Positions 1-9,128 of a stretch of 64,000 bases of DNA are shown here, one piece after another. This stretch comes from Aricia agestis. Its lineage: Eukaryota; Arthropoda; Insecta; Lepidoptera; Lycaenidae. Position 1 is the stretch's first letter, and each line of letters starts with the position of its first letter. Below the pieces are notes generated by a model. That model had not been told where the DNA came from, ran no database searches, and worked only from the letters and a program-made list of their open reading frames with translations. The position numbers and the translations under genes are program-made. The DNA lies in NCBI RefSeq assembly GCF_905147365.1, contig NC_056413.1, positions 2,992,501 through 3,056,500 of the forward strand. Reading direction: 5' to 3'.

Positions 1-149
1 CTGATGTACTATATAAAAAAATACAGTTGCATTGCATACAAAGATGTTCCATCTTTTCATACAACTGCCTGTTTTATTTTTCTAGCATAAAAATGTATGT
101 TTTTTTTTCAAATCAAATCATTTCATCAAATTTTTATACATAACATTAA

Positions 150-282
150 GGGCCCGTTTCACCACTTCAGAGTGCCGAATAGGCTATTCACAGCTTTTTT
201 GACAGATTCTCCATACTTCATCTGACAAGATAAATGGTGGATAGTCTATTCGGCAATTATCAGGAAGTGGTGAAACAGGCCC
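150..282. mobile_element. Hairpin MITE in Fip1 intron 3
   Basis: About 133 bp that folds back on itself almost completely. The ends read GGGCCCGTTTCACCACTTC and GAAGTGGTGAAACAGGCCC, and the arms also pair inside (GCCGAATAGGCTATTC against GATAGTCTATTCGGC). It is flanked by TTAA on the left and TAAA on the right, which suggests a decayed TTAA target site. It lies just downstream of the exon 3 donor. Confidence 0.75.
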
Positions 283-306
283 TAAATATGGACCAATTAT
301 ATTTAC

Positions 307-490
307 CTGATATATCAGCTCCAGGTTTGTTCCATGGTTTATCTTCAATGGTATCAATATTGAACTCGAGGGCAGGCACTCCATTTATGCTTCCCGGTCC
401 CTCCAAATCCTCTAATGTTACTTTGTTTCCTGCTGTCTGTCCTTGCCGGGGCTTCTCGGCACCAGCTGCACCGACAATTCCCACACCACG
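307..490 (-). CDS. Fip1: Fip1 exon 3 (Fip1 core motif)
   Basis: 184 nt from a TATCCAG acceptor to a GTAAAT donor. Encodes the conserved Fip1 core up to GADIS; the single leftover base implies that the next exon begins inside the following codon. Confidence 0.9.
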
Positions 491-1575
491 CTGGATAGAA
501 TACATGCATTTATAAATTAAAGTATACAACACTTGTAAACAAATGTATACAAAATATGTAAACACTAAACACCATGAAATTCAGTGGAACTAGTTAAAAG
601 GTATCATATCATTTAGGTTAGAAAGGAAATTGTGCAAATAATAATATAATAATATCTATGGACGCTTCACAACACGTCAGTCTGCCCCTGTGCTAAGTAC
701 CTGAAGGACTTGTGTTATGGGTACCAGACAACCAGACAACTAAAAAATATATTTAATACTTTTATACTATACATAATATATTTAAGATTTTTATTATATG
801 ATACACATATTTAATACACACCCATGACCCAATAACTTTGAAAACTTTAAGTTCTGTCGGCGGGATTCAAAACCGCGACCCCCGGCTTGAGCTACGGACA
901 GCCCACCAAACCCAGTCCAACAAAAAAGTACTAAAATTATATAGGTGAAGTAATTGATATTTAAACAAACCTTGATGTTCAAGCTTGCATATGCCTGTGG
1001 GCCGGACTTGATTTCCCCTATAGTAACTTTAACATCATCACTGTCATCGGAGTCTGAATCTCCATTTTCTTGACTGTCTGCATCACCGTTGGCATTCTCC
1101 TTCTCATCACGAGTCACTTCACCAAAATGTTCGTCGTTGAAGTGTGAATCCTCGTTATTGCCTTCTTCCTCGTCTTTATCTTCTGTCTCCTACAACATTA
1201 TTACATTTAAACCTATGCATTAAAATAAGGAAGAAAATATGATACCTATATTTTTTAATTGTTGTCATAAATTTTGTCTATATTCTATGTAGCATACTTG
1301 AAGATTTGTAGGTTAATTTACGGTTTTATTAGGATTAACTCTCGCATTCATACTACTTGTAAGAAATATAATTTTTACAAAGAAGCTGTTAGAGGTTATA
1401 TTCAACAAAAACTTTAAATTGTTACCGTATTATTTTTCTGTGCAAGTGGTGCTGATTTTGCATTTTCACTATTTTCTTCTTCGTTTTGTTCTGTTTGCTC
1501 ATTATTAGACTCTCCGTATAACCAATTATCATCATTTTCATCATTTGGAGCATTTTCTACGGCTACGTCTGCCAT
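307..1575 (-). CDS. Fip1: Fip1, pre-mRNA 3'-end-processing factor (5' part, runs off left edge)
   Basis: Three exons on the minus strand: 1426-1575, 971-1189 and 307-490 (last codon split, phase 1). They give 184 residues, and the rest lies left of the window. Fip1 is a subunit of the cleavage and polyadenylation specificity factor; it tethers poly(A) polymerase to the pre-mRNA in the nucleus. Seen here: an acidic N-terminus with a WLYG motif near residue 17, a Glu/Asp/Ser-rich stretch (residues 51-110) ending in DDVKVTIGEIK, then the Fip1 core at about 151-184 with GSINGVPALEF and IEDKPWNKPGADIS. In animal Fip1 this core continues with a YFNYGF-like stretch that must lie in the next exon. 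The start is the ATG at 1575; an upstream in-frame ATG at 1629 adds only a basic tail unlike the family. Intron 2 carries a SINE and intron 3 a hairpin MITE. Family assignment is very secure. Confidence 0.93.
654..917 (-). mobile_element. tRNA-derived SINE, degraded, in Fip1 intron 2
   Basis: Same family as the better copy at 19513-19764: both share the GTACCTGAAGGACTTGTGTTA segment, the AT-rich middle and a head resembling a tRNA with its B box. Here the B box is damaged (GGTTTTGAATCC on the minus strand). Confidence 0.7.
971..1189 (-). CDS. Fip1: Fip1 exon 2
   Basis: 73 codons between a TTGTAG acceptor and a GTTTGT donor, both phase 0. Encodes the acidic linker and the VKVTIGEIK stretch that precedes the Fip1 core. 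Confidence 0.88.
1426..1575 (-). CDS. Fip1: Fip1 exon 1
   Basis: Encodes residues 1-50, starting MADVAVENAP and ending QKNNT at phase 0; the donor GTAAC follows directly. It holds the WLYG motif shared with vertebrate Fip1 N-termini. Confidence 0.88.
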
Positions 1576-2099
1576 TTTTGTTTGACAAATAAAACATCTT
1601 CTTCTTCTTCTTTTTAAAGAAATAGACAAGGAAGAAATGACAAATTGTTTTTTTAATTTCTAACTTTCATGCCATTAGCATTTAGCAGGCTGCTGATAAT
1701 GCTGCTGATGAGTGATGGCTGATTGATGGCAAGCTGATGAGCGATGGCACGAAACCACGGAGTCCATATTATATGCTGCTAGTAGTAGTCACTAGTCCGT
1801 ATTATATACAAATTGCTAAAAAGGTTTTTTTGACGACGCAGATCACACAGCACGCTGTCTGAAATACAGGGAGAGATAGTCTAAACTCTAACGTTTTACA
1901 CTATCTCTCCCTGTCTCCGACGCCCGCAAGTTCCTTGTGGCAAATTTCGTTTATCGCGCGGGATCGGTACATTTAAAAACTTCCGAGTCGAAGTAACGAG
2001 TAAAAGTATCTCCATACTAAATTTCTACAAAATCGGTTCAGCAGTTTTTGTGTGAAGAGGTAACAGACATACACACTTTCACATTCATAATATTAGTAT

Positions 2100-2358
2100 T
2101 GTAACGAGGGCACCACATGGCGTGCCCTCTCACTCGCATATTCCGGGAATTTTGGAAAGCCCAAGCGTGCCCCAACAGGCGACGCGTCCGAGACGCACCC
2201 GCCAGATTCCCGCGCGCTTCCGGCTCGACTAGTTCGTAGTTCTTTTATCTTGTTAATAGTAAAATCCGTACTTAATTAAGATTTAAGAGTGATTATTTTT
2301 ATATGTGTTGAATACAATAAAAGGAGTAATATAGACTTTTTACTAATAATTTATCACA
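2100..2358. mobile_element. Possible solo LTR
   Basis: A 259-bp segment that begins TGTAACGAGGGCACC, ends TTATCACA (TG...CA borders) and holds an AATAAA near its 3' end, as LTRs do. I see no clear target-site duplication and no second copy in the window, so this is tentative. Confidence 0.35.
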
Positions 2359-2573
2359 CCCCCGGTCAACGCATTAAAGTATAGATTTTTGATGTTTTAT
2401 AATTTATAGAATCAGGCTTATAACCATATGGTATACCACTTTATGCTTATAACAGTTTCGGTACAGTTTGGTGTAAATGCCATATCCCTATGCCATATCC
2501 AAAACCAGAGCTGTACTTATCAGAAAACAAAATAAGATAAACACAAGATAAACTGATGTAGAAAATAATATAT

Positions 2574-2579
2574 TTTATT
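2574..2579 (-). other. Poly(A) signal of DCTN3
   Basis: AATAAA on the minus strand, about 180 nt past the DCTN3 stop codon; a sensible 3' end for that gene. Confidence 0.55.
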
Positions 2580-2756
2580 AAAAATAAATTAGAATTTTAG
2601 TAACTAAAACAATTAAGCAAAAAAGACAAATTATGTTGCTGAAATAAATATAATAAGAGCTGACTTTCATTATTAGTATAAAGTTGCGTTTATAATAATT
2701 ATGATTATAAATAAAATTATTATAATTATTCTACAATAACATAGCATAAGGGCATT

Positions 2757-2897
2757 CTAGTCAAGGCCATTTCTTCTCTTCGGGAACTTTTTCTCCTCTA
2801 ATTGGTCAACTTTCTTGGCCACATTGGCCAGTTGCTCAGAAGCGTTTGATGCTGCAGCGCCACAGGTTTCAGCCAATTCTTGAATGCCTTGTGCAAC
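2757..2897 (-). CDS. DCTN3: DCTN3-like exon 4 (C-terminus)
   Basis: 46 codons plus stop after an AAACAG acceptor. Helical end ANVAKKVDQLEEKK followed by a basic tail RRNGLD. Confidence 0.74.
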   Translation of the reverse strand, partial: VAQGIQELAETCGAAASNASEQLANVAKKVDQLEEKKFPKRRNGLD

Positions 2898-5800
2898 CTG
2901 TTTAAAAACAGTATTATTGTAAAAGTGTGCATATTATTTGGCATTTTTCGAATTGCTGGATTATCAAAAATATGGGTAGACTAAGGTATGCTAAAAATGT
3001 GTAAGGTAAACAAAAAAATAAAATAATACAATTTTTATTTTTAAGAAATCTAGCAACAAAACTAGATAATCTGTAATCTTAAATGTGCAATTACCTAACT
3101 ATTCCTAGAATATGGTAAAAATAATATTACTTACCACATCTGCATCTGCTTTGACCTCATTAGCTGCATTATACATGCTGTCCACCAAAGTCTGCATTTG
3201 AGGGACCTGCTGCAGCGGCTCAGACTCAAGTACAGGAGCAGCCTAGCACAAGATAAAATCATCTTTATTTCTAACTAGCTTTTCCTGCAGCTTCGCTTGC
3301 GTTAAGAAGTACTTAATATTATTAATAATAAGGTATCAAAGTACCTTACTCAAAAGCCGGCGCCAGACATAGGCTTCAAAGTTTGAGCAAACTTTGCACA
3401 AATAGGAAAATGCCAGCAATTAACTTTGCACAAATAGGCAAATTTCAGTGCCACACTTGGCGAATTTGCGTGTTTGATCACATGTCAGGCGCCCGCCATA
3501 GAATATCTAAACTCATGCAGCAGAAATCGTAATATTTTAATTTCGCCATAACTTCAATACCTGACGTACCAATTTTATTTTAATCATTCACATACCAAAT
3601 ATTATATATAATATATAAGCCGTACTTAGTGATGAAGTAATTTATTTTGATAAGAATTAACAGCATGAGTAAAAATTTAAATGTAGTCCAAAAAAAAAAT
3701 TCAAGATTTTTAAGTAAAAAAATCGGCCAAGTGCGAGTTGGACTCGCACACGAAGGGTTCCATACCGTTATAGAGCAAACATAGGCCAAAAATTGTGTTT
3801 TTTGTATGGGAGCCCCCCTTAAATTTTTATTTTATTTAAATATTATCATAATTATTAAAGGCCTTAATTATATGTGCCTACACATATAATTCAGGTCCTT
3901 GTGAAAATTTAAAGTACTTAAAATCACTTTTGTTGTATGGGATATGGGATAAAATTAATATTTAAGGGGGGCCCTTAAATATTAATTTTATTTTGTTTTT
4001 AGTATTTGTTATTAAAGCGGCAATACACAATCTGTGAAAATTGCAGAAGTCTAGCTTTAGCGGTTCTTGAGATACAGCCTGGAGACAGACAGATGGACAG
4101 ACAACGAAGTCTTAGTAATAGGGTCCCGTTTTTATCCTTTGGGTACGGTAACCCTAAAAAATGGTTGTTGTACCTCACTCGACATAGATAGGTATAGTGT
4201 GTCGCAGACTTTTTTGTAGATATAATTATAAGATCTCCAATTAATTAGAACATTTACTGGTTCTCTCTTTTAGGCCGCGTTCAGATGACGCGCGTCGACA
4301 TTCAGATGACATGCGTAGGACCCGCACACGCGTTGTGCCCGCATTATGCACGCATAAACTACTAGTGACTGGACTATAGCTTGACCGCTGTAAAGTCGAC
4401 CCTCGTAGCATACTAAATGTATGCTACGAGTATGCTACGAGGGTCGACTTTACAGCGGTCAAGCTTTACCTCGTTCAGTAGACTAGCCACAGCGCGTGGA
4501 TGTGCAGCGGCCAGCGCGTATGCGGGGTAAGCGCGAGGCGATTCAATAAATGCAATTTGAGATCTATTGATGTGCCAAAAGACTCAAATAAAATCAACAA
4601 ATTTCAAAGCGAGTTTGACGCGGGTGCAGAAGCGCGTGGCTCCTGAACACGGCCTTATAGTTTAGGCAGTGTACGCAAAATAAGTAACTTTTCTGGTTGA
4701 TTTTTTACACCTTGTGTCAGAAAATCCCAAATATCTTACGGAACCCTATTTTTTTTTCCAAAATAAAGTTAAGCCTATGTTACTCATGGATAATGTAGCT
4801 TTCGAATGGTGAAAGAATTTTTAAAATCTTTCAGTACCTATGGTACTGGACCGATTTTAAAAATTCTTTTTGAGCCTATTCTAATTCCGACGCGGCTGAG
4901 CGGGCCCGTCTTCTGGCTGCTGCAACTTGGGAATCTGGACTCTGGCTCCAAGCACTTCCATCTCCAAATTTAGGCACGTTACTGGACAATACCACCTTCT
5001 CCCTTGCCATCAGTCTGCGACTAGGTTTGCCAACAAACCATCCACACTGCTGCCCTTGTGGATCTATGGTAGATCGTCTGGGTCACCATGGGCTTTCTTG
5101 CCAGCGGAGCGCTGGTCGTCTGTCGCGCCACGTGGCATTGAATGATGTTGTTCGTCGGGATCTTGTCTCCATCAACGTTCCGGCTATTTTAGAGCCGAAT
5201 GGTATTGCCCGTGATGATGGCAAGAGACCCGACGGCTTAACATTAGTTCCATGGAAAAGTGGGAGGTGCTTGGTGTGGGACGCAACATGTGTCGACACAC
5301 TGGCGGCCTCCTATTTACATGGAACTTCAGTGACGGCTGGTGCGGCGGCGTCCGAAGCGCAAACGCGTAAGCGGAGAAAATATGTATCTTTAAGCCGTGA
5401 CTACATATTTTTGCCGCTTGCGTTTGAAACGTTAGGCCCATGGGGGGATGATATGAAAAAGTTTTTTAATCTTATATCATCCCGCCTCATAGATCGCACA
5501 GGTGACCAGAGGGCTGGAGCGTATTTTGGCCAGCGATTAAGCCTGACCTTACAGCGGGGCAATGTGGCTAGTATTCTGGGCAGTCTCCCTAAGGGCAGCA
5601 GTCTGGATGACAACCTTTTTTATATTTAAACTGTTTTTTTTTTTTTTTACTTATTATTACGCTAGTTTTTATTGTAATTTAGTTTTATTGTATTAGTTTA
5701 TGGTTTTAATATAATTAGTACTAGATAATATACTTAGTAGGGACGTCAACATGATCCAGGGGGGGCAGCTGCCCCGCCCTGCCCCCCCCTCGTACGCCTA

Positions 5801-6743
5801 TGGGGGGTATTACATTATCATTTATATTGGATCATTTCTATGATCATATATAGGATCCAATATATATGATCATTTGATCATATCTGCTTATTACATTATC
5901 ATATTTCATTGATCCTATTTTACGTCATATGTGGTTTCAATAGCCAATGGAGAGTGCTAACGCTGACAGGTATTGACGTCAGGGTTACTAGATCTCAGAG
6001 AATTCGATGTGTCAAAAGACATCGTCATTTTTAATTTGGCTTGTTTTTTGTTATTTCAGCAAGATTATCCAAGTATATAATTAGAAAAATAATTACATTA
6101 CATTATTTGAAACATATTAACGAACAAGAAATTAAAAACTCTTTTTATACTAAATAACTGGCAACACCTATTTCTATGACCGTATTGGATCCAATCTCTC
6201 AGCAAATGTCAAAAATCTATGATCAAGGAAGATATGAATCATATGTCTATATTACATTATCCAATATCATTGACTCAATGATCTCGGATCCAATATATTA
6301 TATGATAGTCTAATATCCCCCTATGAATACAAATACCTGTTTGCATCTCTGCATGCAGTGACAATGGTGTTGAATCATTGGTTCAGCTGCCACCACCTCG
6401 TTCATGTTGTTGTTATTCCGTTGCAACTAAAATTGAATCATAAAAACTTTCAGTTGTTCATCGTATTATTGATAAGTAACGAATAAAAAAGAGAAACACG
6501 ACTTTCACTTACATTCTCAACTAAATTTGGATCTGTATAGTTATTGAGTTCGTTTGCTATGCTTTTAATTGCAGATAGTTTCTCGTGCCCGGCAGTTGCG
6601 TTGTTAATTGCTTGAGCTGCATTTAACAAGTTGGTCGCGATGGAATCACCGTGTTGACCGTCCAAGCCTTGGGCGTGAGATCCAAGGCCTAATTTTGCCT
6701 CTAGTTGTTCAATGCGATTTTGTAATACTGCAATAGGGTCCAT
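2757..6743 (-). CDS. DCTN3: Dynactin subunit 3 (p22/p24)-like
   Basis: Four exons on the minus strand: 6513-6743, 6337-6426, 3135-3242 and 2757-2897. All boundaries are phase 0 and together encode 189 residues (human DCTN3 is 186). DCTN3 is a small helical subunit of the dynactin shoulder and links p150Glued to the Arp1 filament in dynein-driven transport. Seen: an N-terminal helix LQNRIEQLEAKLG at 7-19 matching the vertebrate LQxRVEELE segment, a YTDPN stretch at 69-73 where vertebrates have YLDPE, and a predicted all-helical, Gln/Glu-rich body ending KKVDQLEEKK. The start at 6743 opens the first exon. Intron 2 (3.1 kb) is filled with transposon remains. The resemblance is spread over the whole length but is not strong; another coiled-coil protein is possible but less likely. 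Confidence 0.72.
3135..3242 (-). CDS. DCTN3: DCTN3-like exon 3
   Basis: 36 codons between acceptor GTGCTAG and donor GTAAGT. Reads AAPVLESEPLQQ through ANEVKADADV. Confidence 0.72.
3718..4162. repeat. Dispersed repeat with CGGCCAAGTGCGAGT end (copy 1)
   Basis: Starts AATCGGCCAAGTGCGAGTTG, ends near CCTTTGGGTACGGTAACCC. Its interior includes GAGATACAGCCTGGAGACAG and ATATTTAAGGGGGGC. The same family appears inverted at 57635-58015 and 62205-63108 and as a partial copy at 63130-63380. It has no coding capacity here and its class is unknown to me. Confidence 0.7.
4271..4661. mobile_element. MITE with GGCCGCGTTCAG ends, carrying an inner hairpin
   Basis: Outer ends TAGGCCGCGTTCAG and CTGAACACGGCCTTA are inverted. 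Inside, 4378-4412 and 4431-4465 form perfect 35-bp arms (AGCTTGACCGCTGTAAAGTC onward) around an 18-nt loop. This looks like a foldback element nested in the MITE. Confidence 0.65.
4695..4885. repeat. LINE-like 3' tail fragment
   Basis: Shares ATCTTACGGAACCCTAT, AATGTAGCTTTCGAATGGTG and GAGCCTATTC with 56945-57110, where it ends in AAAC repeats. Typical of dead 5'-truncated retrotransposon tails. Confidence 0.55.
4889..5629 (+). pseudogene. C-terminal piece of a non-LTR retrotransposon polyprotein (zinc knuckle plus endonuclease-like domain)
   Basis: An open frame runs from about 4889 (DAAERARLLAAATWESGLW) to the TAA at 5627-5629 with no internal stop. Near 5045 it has a C-x(1-2)-C-x8-H-x4-C knuckle (CCPCGSMVDRLGHHGLSC). 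It is followed by RPDGLTLVPWKSGRCLVWD, which resembles the PD-(D/E)xK-like endonuclease placed after the reverse transcriptase in R2/R4/CRE-type elements. The reverse transcriptase itself is absent, so this is a 5'-truncated copy. A T-rich then AT-rich 3' tail follows to about 5740. It sits in intron 2 of the DCTN3-like gene on the opposite strand, so it is not a host exon. Assignment to the broad class is fairly secure; the clade is inferred. Confidence 0.7.
5805..6328. mobile_element. MITE with TATGGGGGGTATTA ends
   Basis: Ends GGGGGGTATTACATTATCAT and TGATAGTCTAATATCCCCC are inverted for about 35 bp. The interior is rich in GATCATAT / GGATCCAATATAT palindromes. Its right end lies 9 bp from the donor of DCTN3-like exon 2. 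Confidence 0.6.
6337..6426 (-). CDS. DCTN3: DCTN3-like exon 2
   Basis: 30 codons between acceptor TTTTAG and donor GTATTT; Asn- and Cys-containing helix NNMNEVVAAEPMIQHHCHC. Confidence 0.7.
6513..6743 (-). CDS. DCTN3: DCTN3-like exon 1
   Basis: 77 codons from the ATG at 6743 to a GTAAGT donor. Holds the N-terminal heptad-type helix and the YTDPNLVEN end. Confidence 0.75.
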
Positions 6744-6981
6744 TTTAATTAAAACGATAAACTTAGTTTATATAATAATTTACCTATAAGTTTGTTATTT
6801 TTTTAGCCAAACACGAAACGAGAAGTGTTCAATTTTATTTTGAAAACAATTAACAATTTTTAAAAATTCTAAAATCTAATAAATACGAAGGTTCAACTTC
6901 TTCTTTTTTTTTAACATGGCGACTAGCATAAAACTACTGTCATTTGCCACTTGCCAGTGTCGAGTAATATAATTTATGACG

Positions 6982-7086
6982 AAAAATGTGGAACGCTTCA
7001 CGATTTTGCGTGTCCTTGCGCAGGGGCCATGCTGATGTACTCTGTATCGTTCCAATTTTAGTTTATTGTACGGCCGAAGCGAGTAC
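6982..7086 (-). ncRNA. U6 snRNA-like sequence, probably a pseudogene
   Basis: The minus strand reads like U6 for its whole length. It has a 5' stem with the GCTTCGGC loop, CTAAAATTGGAACGATACAG, CAGCATGGCCCCTGCGCAAG and TCGTGAAGCGTTCCACATTT, ending in a T run at 6986-6982. The last part matches the insect form exactly. However, the invariant ACAGAGA box is ACAGAGT, the following AGATTAGC is ACATCAGC, three bases are missing in the GGATGACACG segment (read GGACACG), and the 5' stem sequence differs. A TATAAG lies at about -24. With the catalytic box mutated it is most likely a dead or divergent copy. Confidence 0.8.
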
Positions 7087-9064
7087 CTACTCAACTTCTT
7101 CTTTCTTATAGCGCCGGCTCTACAAGATAGGCCAGCGTAGTGGCCCATCACGATGGGCCAGCGTGGGGAGGACGTAATTCACAAGTACTACTGCGATACT
7201 GCGATTTGGCCTATTACACCATCAATAGTATCACGGAATCGTGATAATTAATACCTCATAATCAAGCAAATAATTAGAAACTGCAAAATAAGTTAAAAAG
7301 GTTCAGCATAACTGTATAATTAAAAAATCACTTACGGTCCATTTCCAGAAATACACGTATTTAGCCACTTCTAATCACCTAAAACAGTGTGCCGGACCAC
7401 TCAGTACTCACGTCAGATTTCGAATGTAAGTTAAAAGTATTGAAGCTTTGAACATGTAAAAAAATTATCAAAATACTATTTTCTTAGCCACATGGCTGAA
7501 GATACAGATGCGTGCATAGACTTATTTATATATGTTGGTTATCTTATCGTACCGCGTACGGCACTAGGCACTGAACAGTGAACAGTGTCACGTTATTTTT
7601 GTTCAACGCCACAGTTAGAAGTTAGCAAAATTAGACATCGCAACGAATCGATTAATTACGTATTGCTATTTGTTTGTGTTGTGGAGAAAAGAGATAAAAT
7701 AATTATTTTCTGTCCCTCACCACGTGGCCATTTTTCTCAATGGCTAGGCCAGCTTACTTAGCAACGCCAACGAGATATCTCACTCTCGAGATTATCTTGA
7801 CCAAACTCTATAAAAATGTGTTATTTCGATGATAGATCTACGCGAGAAAAAATGTTTGTCATGCTAGGGTGAATAGAGATGAAGAGACAAACCATCAAAC
7901 ATCGAGAAAACATGTAGAGTGAGATATCTTGTTGGCGTATGCTAGGTAGGCAGGTGTTTGCCAGGATTCAGGAATATTACCAAAATGAGGGATTTTCCTA
8001 TATTTTTAATTTGATTGTCAAAAAGTTTCCAATTTAGTAACTAGATGGCGTATGGGTAGACAACTTTTGGTAATACCAGGGAATACCATCAATAATTGCT
8101 ACAAAACTGGGCAAAAGAATGTAAAACTTGATACATTTCAACTTGAAAAAGGCGCAGTAATATTCCAATGAATAGCTAAAATTCACGGAAGAAATAGCCC
8201 TATTTACCGATATTCACACCAAATGTCACAGGAATTATACATTTTGGTTTTGACAACATCTTACCTGCACTTGTGCAAGATAACGGATATTTAATGGCTA
8301 ATATTTTACCAATAATGAATATCAAAAACCACAATTTGGGAAAAATAATAAAAACACCAACAATAAAAACTAGAAGAAGTTTGAAAGTGACATGCCCGCC
8401 AAAACTCTTTCAGTTGTCAAGTTTCAGTTTGACAAGTTTTTATTATGTCAGCGTGTTCCTAAACTATTACCAGTGTACTGGCCTAATCGCTTAGGCCAAT
8501 GATCGCTTAGGTTTAAGATATTTTGATTTATGTCACACTTGACAGTACACTGATATTTTTTGGAAACACAACCCATATGTAGTCAGTGATGCCAACCTGC
8601 AGATAATTTCAGATCGGTGAGGAACTCAGGTGAGGAACCAATAGAAAATCTAAAAGTGTCTATTCTTACGCCATCTAGTTAAGATTGTTAAAATTAAATT
8701 AAAAAATATAAATGAAAATTCCTCATTAAAAAATACCCTTGTATGTGGCAAATTACACCCCCGGTGTCAGTGCCAAAGCCCAAAAGCCAAAAAAAAAAAA
8801 GTTAACCTCAAATTTTTAATGTCAAAACAAATTGATAAAGTTATAATTAGCTCTTACTTTTGTATTTCCAAAGTTAACTTCTATTAAAAAGTGTTAGAAA
8901 TAAAATTAAATTGTAAAAAGTTTGTTACTGTGAAAGTCTATCTAGAAGAAAAATTTGATTAATCTACTGTTCCTATAGTATGACTAATAGTAATTTTCAT
9001 CGAGGAAACTTCGTTTATTTTTGTTGTTTTGTAAAGAAACCTTAAGCTTAAATTCACTACAAAT
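7087..9064. other. Upstream region between the divergent DCTN3-like and archease genes
   Basis: No coding signal. Holds the imperfect inverted repeat 7748-7951 and AT-rich DNA. A short palindromic piece near 8475-8510 (GCCTAATCGCTTAGGC) is also present. The archease promoter must be at the right end, but I recognise no core motif. Confidence 0.5.
7748..7951. mobile_element. Imperfect hairpin MITE
   Basis: GCCAACGAGATATCTCACTC on the left is the inverse of GAGTGAGATATCTTGTTGGC on the right. The outer GCCAGCTTACTTAGCAAC and GCTAGGTAGGCAGG are diverged. Confidence 0.55.
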
Positions 9065-9128
9065 ATGGATGAAGAAATGGGAGGACTTGTACAAGAAGAT
9101 TTTATATTGCCACCCATCAAATATGAAT
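9065..9128 (+). CDS. Archease: Archease exon 1
   Basis: Encodes MDEEMGGLVQEDFILPPIKY plus E and the first base of the next Tyr codon; donor GTAAAT. Confidence 0.88.

Larger units (their letters stand above)
1576..2756. other. Fip1-DCTN3 intergenic region with repeat fragments
   Basis: Contains the Fip1 promoter side (1576-1700, nothing specific recognised). A 15-bp-arm inverted repeat lies at 1866-1914 (ACAGGGAGAGATAGT and its complement). A repeat tail of LINE-like type runs to about 2099 (ATCGGTTCAGCAGTTTTTG). A possible solo LTR follows, and then an AT-rich stretch holding the DCTN3 3' UTR. No coding signal on either strand. Confidence 0.6.

Noticed and set aside
1414..1629. Upstream start at 1629 for Fip1
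   Set aside because: Adds MSISLKRRRRRCFICQTK from what looks like 5' UTR; the MADV start at 1575 agrees with Fip1 N-termini.
5083..5613. Minus-strand frames opposite the retrotransposon fragment
   Set aside because: Shadows of the plus-strand frame that carries the zinc-knuckle and RPD motifs.
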